From positions 1-12,451 of the forward strand of contig JBFXDD010000076.1 of assembly GCA_050181465.1 (NCBI GenBank): DNA of 12,451 bases, written 5' to 3'. The DNA is from JACRLW01 sp050181465. GTDB taxonomy: Bacteria > Planctomycetota > UBA1135 > UBA2386. Within the stretch, counting starts at the first letter, position 1. Each line of letters opens with the position of its first letter. The notes beneath the pieces were generated by a model. It was not told the origin of the DNA. It made no database searches and saw only the letters and a program-made list of their open reading frames with translations. Below, piece after piece: positions 10,313 to 12,451 of the stretch. The position numbers and the translations under genes are program-made.

Positions 10313-10801
10313 ATGCCTGCCGCGCGGCGTACCGAGTGCTATTGGCTCTTCCGAACCGAGCCTCATGTCTACGGCATCGAGGATCTCGAACGGGACGGCC
10401 GGACCGAGTGGGGCGGAGTGCGCAACTACCAGGCGCGCAATCTCTTGCGCGACGAAGTGAAAGTGGGCGACGGGGTCCTGATCTACCACAGCCAGGCCGA
10501 GCCGCTGGCGATCGTCGGCGAAGCGCGCGTGGTGGTCGCCGGTCACCCGGATGAGACCGCCTTCGACCCGGACTCGGAGTATTTCGACCTGAAGTCGACC
10601 CGCGAGAAGCCGACCTGGTACTCGGTCACCATCGAGTTCGTACGACGCTTCGAGTCGCCGCTGCCGCGCGGTACTCTCGCTTCGGTCCCAGACCTCGCCG
10701 ACATGCTCGTGCTTCAGCGCGGCAGTCGACTCTCGATCCAGCCGGTGTCCGCTAGACAGTGGCGGGCCGTGCACCGCGAATTGGGTCTGAAGCCGGCATG
10801 A
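10313..10801 (+). CDS. EVE-domain protein
   Basis: The 162-residue protein is essentially one EVE domain (related to the YTH/PUA-like fold and to eukaryotic THYN1). Visible family motifs are CYWLFRTEP (9-17), YGIEDL (20-25), WGGVRNYQARN (33-43), VGDGVLIYHS (51-60) and an aromatic-containing KPTWYSVTIEFV (99-110). The length matches stand-alone bacterial EVE proteins (about 150-160). The family binds nucleic acids, and members are proposed or shown to read modified bases through an aromatic pocket; the ligand of this protein is not known. It has no catalytic motif that I can see. The ATG is preferred over an in-frame TTG at 10298 because YWLF normally lies within about ten residues of the start. 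The preceding Shine-Dalgarno sequence is weak. The last codons overlap the trkH start (ATGA), so the two genes are probably co-translated. Confidence 0.9.
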   Translation: MPAARRTECYWLFRTEPHVYGIEDLERDGRTEWGGVRNYQARNLLRDEVKVGDGVLIYHSQAEPLAIVGEARVVVAGHPDETAFDPDSEYFDLKSTREKPTWYSVTIEFVRRFESPLPRGTLASVPDLADMLVLQRGSRLSIQPVSARQWRAVHRELGLKPA

Positions 10802-12387
10802 ACAACCTCCGCCTCGTCGCTCGGCTGCTGGGCCGTTTCGTCTTGTTCTTCGGGCTGCTCGGGTTGCCATGCGCCGCGATGGCCATGTTCGAGCCCGGCG
10901 ATGGGCGAGTCGACGGCCGCGCCGGCTTGGTCGCGATGGCGGTCACGAGTCTGGTCCTCGGGCTGATCCTCGTCTTGTTGGGGCGACGAACGACCACCGA
11001 GCTCTATCGCCGCGAGAGCCTTCTGGTGGTCGCGCTCGCGTGGCTGTCGGCGGGGTGGATCGGTGGAGTGCCGTACTGGATGTCGGGCGCAGTCGTGTCG
11101 CCGATCGACGGCTTCTTCGAGTGCGTGAGCGGCTTGACTACGTGCGGAGCCACCGTGCTCGGCGTCGGCGATCAGGCTGCGATTCACGACCTCCCGGCCA
11201 GTCTGCACCTGTGGCGCTCGCTGACCCAATGGATCGGCGGCCTCGGCATCATCCTGCTGTTCGTGGTGTTGCTGCCCGCCTTGGGGATCGCGCCGGGTTC
11301 GTTGGTCGAGAGCGAGTCGGTGGGGATCAGTGATCCCCGCGTTCGTCCACGCATGGTGCAGCGCGGACGCGTGCTCCTTCGCGTGTATCTGGTGCTGACG
11401 GCGAGCGCCTTCGTCTTGCTTTGGCTCGTCGGCGGCCTCACGCCGTTTCAGGCTCTCTGTCACTCGATGACGACCTTGTCCACGGGGGGGTTCTCCACCG
11501 AGGATGCGTCGATCGCAGGATTTCAAAGCGTCGTAGTCGAGATCATTCTCATCTTCGTCATGTTTCTGGCCGCCACGAACTTCCTGCTTCTCCGGGAGGC
11601 GGTCTTCGGCGGCAGAGAAGGATTGATCAAGTGGCTACGAGATGGTGAGTTCCGCGCCTACCTGGCGATGCTCGTCGGGTCCATCACCGTAGCCAGCCTC
11701 GTTCTGTGGTGGGGAGCGACGGTGGTGCCCGATCCCGCGGGACCTCCCGGTGCGGTACGCGACTATGGATCGTTCGTGACCTGTTTGCGCGACTGCGCCT
11801 TCAACTTGACATCCTTGATGACCTGCACCGGGTTCGCGTCCGCGAACTTCCAGTGCTGGCCGGTTCCGATCGTGGTGCTCCTGCTGGCCATGATGTTCAC
11901 GGGGGGGTCGATGGGCTCGACCGCCGGCGGCATCAAGGTGATGCGTGTCGTCGTTCTGACGCGCGTGTGTCTCCACAAGCTCCGTTCCTTCGTCCGACCG
12001 AGGTCGATCGAGCACGTCAAGTTGGACGGCCACGTACTGGAACCCCGGGAGCTGAGCGGTGTGCTGGCGATCGTCCTGATCTTCGGACTGGCGGTCCTCT
12101 TCGGTGCCTTCCTCGTCAGTTTGGATTCCCGTCTGGATTTCCTCAGTTCGCTCTCCCTGTGCGTATCTTCAGCGAGTTGCGTCGGCCCGGGAATCACGGC
12201 GGTGGTGCCCGGCGGCGGGGGTTTCGTTGTTGCGAATGCCGGCTCGATCGATGTCGGGCCGTTCGGAAGCTGCGGCTTGTTGCTGCCGTTCACCAAACTC
12301 GTGCTGGCGGTGCTGATGATCTTCGGTCGTCTCGAGTTCCTGGCGCTGCTGTGCTTGTTCACGCCGGGCTTCTGGCGTCGGCGGTGA
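10798..12387 (+). CDS. trkH: TrkH/KtrB-family potassium uptake protein
   Basis: The 529-residue inner-membrane protein has the TrkH layout of four pore modules (E. coli TrkH has 483 residues). The four filter loops are visible: LTTCGATVLG (113-122), LSTGGFST (227-234), MTCTGFASAN (341-350) and SCVGPGITAV (460-469), each with the conserved filter glycine (117, 230, 345, 463). The conserved gating loop FTGGSMGSTAGGIKVMR (367-383) with K380 and the C-terminal LMIFGRLEFLALL (506-518) confirm the family. It takes up K+ and needs a cytoplasmic TrkA/KtrA-type nucleotide-binding ring, not present in the window. ATG 10798 overlaps the EVE gene stop by four bases. Cysteines sit next to the filter glycine in loops 1, 3 and 4. 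The last base of its stop codon overlaps another ATG at 12387. Confidence 0.95.
   Translation: MNNLRLVARLLGRFVLFFGLLGLPCAAMAMFEPGDGRVDGRAGLVAMAVTSLVLGLILVLLGRRTTTELYRRESLLVVALAWLSAGWIGGVPYWMSGAVVSPIDGFFECVSGLTTCGATVLGVGDQAAIHDLPASLHLWRSLTQWIGGLGIILLFVVLLPALGIAPGSLVESESVGISDPRVRPRMVQRGRVLLRVYLVLTASAFVLLWLVGGLTPFQALCHSMTTLSTGGFSTEDASIAGFQSVVVEIILIFVMFLAATNFLLLREAVFGGREGLIKWLRDGEFRAYLAMLVGSITVASLVLWWGATVVPDPAGPPGAVRDYGSFVTCLRDCAFNLTSLMTCTGFASANFQCWPVPIVVLLLAMMFTGGSMGSTAGGIKVMRVVVLTRVCLHKLRSFVRPRSIEHVKLDGHVLEPRELSGVLAIVLIFGLAVLFGAFLVSLDSRLDFLSSLSLCVSSASCVGPGITAVVPGGGGFVVANAGSIDVGPFGSCGLLLPFTKLVLAVLMIFGRLEFLALLCLFTPGFWRRR
11484..11490 (+). repeat. G7 homopolymer run in trkH, filter loop 2
   Basis: ACGGGGGGGTTC encodes T229-G230-G231-F232, the glycine pair of the second potassium filter. 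The context CACGGGGGGGT recurs 417 bases downstream. A slip of one base would truncate TrkH. Confidence 0.9.
11901..11907 (+). repeat. G7 homopolymer run in trkH, gating loop
   Basis: ACGGGGGGGTCG encodes T368-G369-G370-S371 at the start of the conserved intramembrane gating loop. It has the same 11-base context, CACGGGGGGGT, as the run at 11484-11490. Confidence 0.9.
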
Positions 12388-12451
12388 TGCGACTGTCGGA
12401 CGCGTGGGTCTTGCGACCCGTGGCGCGTCGTGCGACGCGCGCACCAAGTCC
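12387..12451 (+). CDS. Possible start of a further gene, truncated by the window end
   Basis: An ATG at 12387 shares its A with the trkH stop (TGATG) and opens a frame running to the window end, 21 codons (MRLSDAWVLRPVARR and on). The overlap suggests coupling, and about 70% of third positions are G or C. However, there is no resemblance to a TrkA nucleotide-binding start and no other recognisable motif, and the same bases form strong hairpins, so this may be non-coding. Confidence 0.25.
   Translation, partial: MRLSDAWVLRPVARRATRAPS
12403..12440 (+). terminator. Tandem GC-rich hairpins after trkH
   Basis: GGGTC-TTGC-GACCC (12406-12419, extendable by three pairs including two wobbles) is followed at once by GCGCGTC-GTGC-GACGCGC (12424-region, stem arms within 12423-12440). 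Both lie 16-53 bases after the trkH stop. They would suit a 3' end without a T-run. They conflict with the alternative of a new gene starting at 12387, and the window ends too soon to decide. Confidence 0.4.

Overview
The window is a GC-rich chromosomal segment (G or C strongly preferred at third codon positions, GTG starts in two genes) from a Gram-negative-type bacterium. The Pst genes belong to the long form of the phosphate transporter: both permeases carry very large extracytoplasmic domains, and PstS has the PMSR/RNSxSGT motifs. I associate this form mainly with Gammaproteobacteria such as Pseudomonas and Marinobacter relatives. The same gene type may occur in other phyla, for example Planctomycetota, so I do not assign a phylum. 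Nothing looks like a prophage, insertion sequence, CRISPR array or recent transfer, and I see no tRNA or rRNA gene.

Layout. (1) Bases 1-476 hold the 3' part of a 2-oxoacid:ferredoxin oxidoreductase beta subunit (korB-like) on the plus strand. (2) A hairpin with a GCGA loop separates it from the convergent acnA (526-3225, minus), an IRP1/AcnA-type [4Fe-4S] aconitase. Both enzymes act around the TCA cycle. (3) A 258-base divergent intergenic region (3226-3483) must hold the upstream signals for acnA on one side and the phosphate genes on the other. (4) pstS-pstC-pstA-pstB (3484-10225, plus) encode a complete high-affinity phosphate ABC importer: a periplasmic binding protein, two permeases of 884 and 691 residues, and the ATPase. 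No phoU, phoB or phoR follows. (5) After a probable terminator hairpin come an EVE-domain protein (10313-10801) and a TrkH-family potassium-transport subunit (10798-12387), overlapping by ATGA. The last 64 bases hold two GC-rich hairpins and possibly the start of another gene.

How they work together. PstS captures phosphate in the periplasm, PstC and PstA form the membrane channel, and PstB powers it. The propeller-like domain of PstC and the long helical domain of PstA would both project into the periplasm and could form a docking or gating structure for PstS. TrkH would supply potassium uptake and needs a TrkA-type regulatory partner that is not visible here.

I found no clear new system. 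The points most worth a second look are the joint enlargement of both Pst permeases, the extra membrane-spanning insert inside the PstC permease fold, the EVE-trkH coupling, and two identical G7 runs at functionally critical glycine pairs of trkH. Assignments rest on motifs read by eye; no database search was run.
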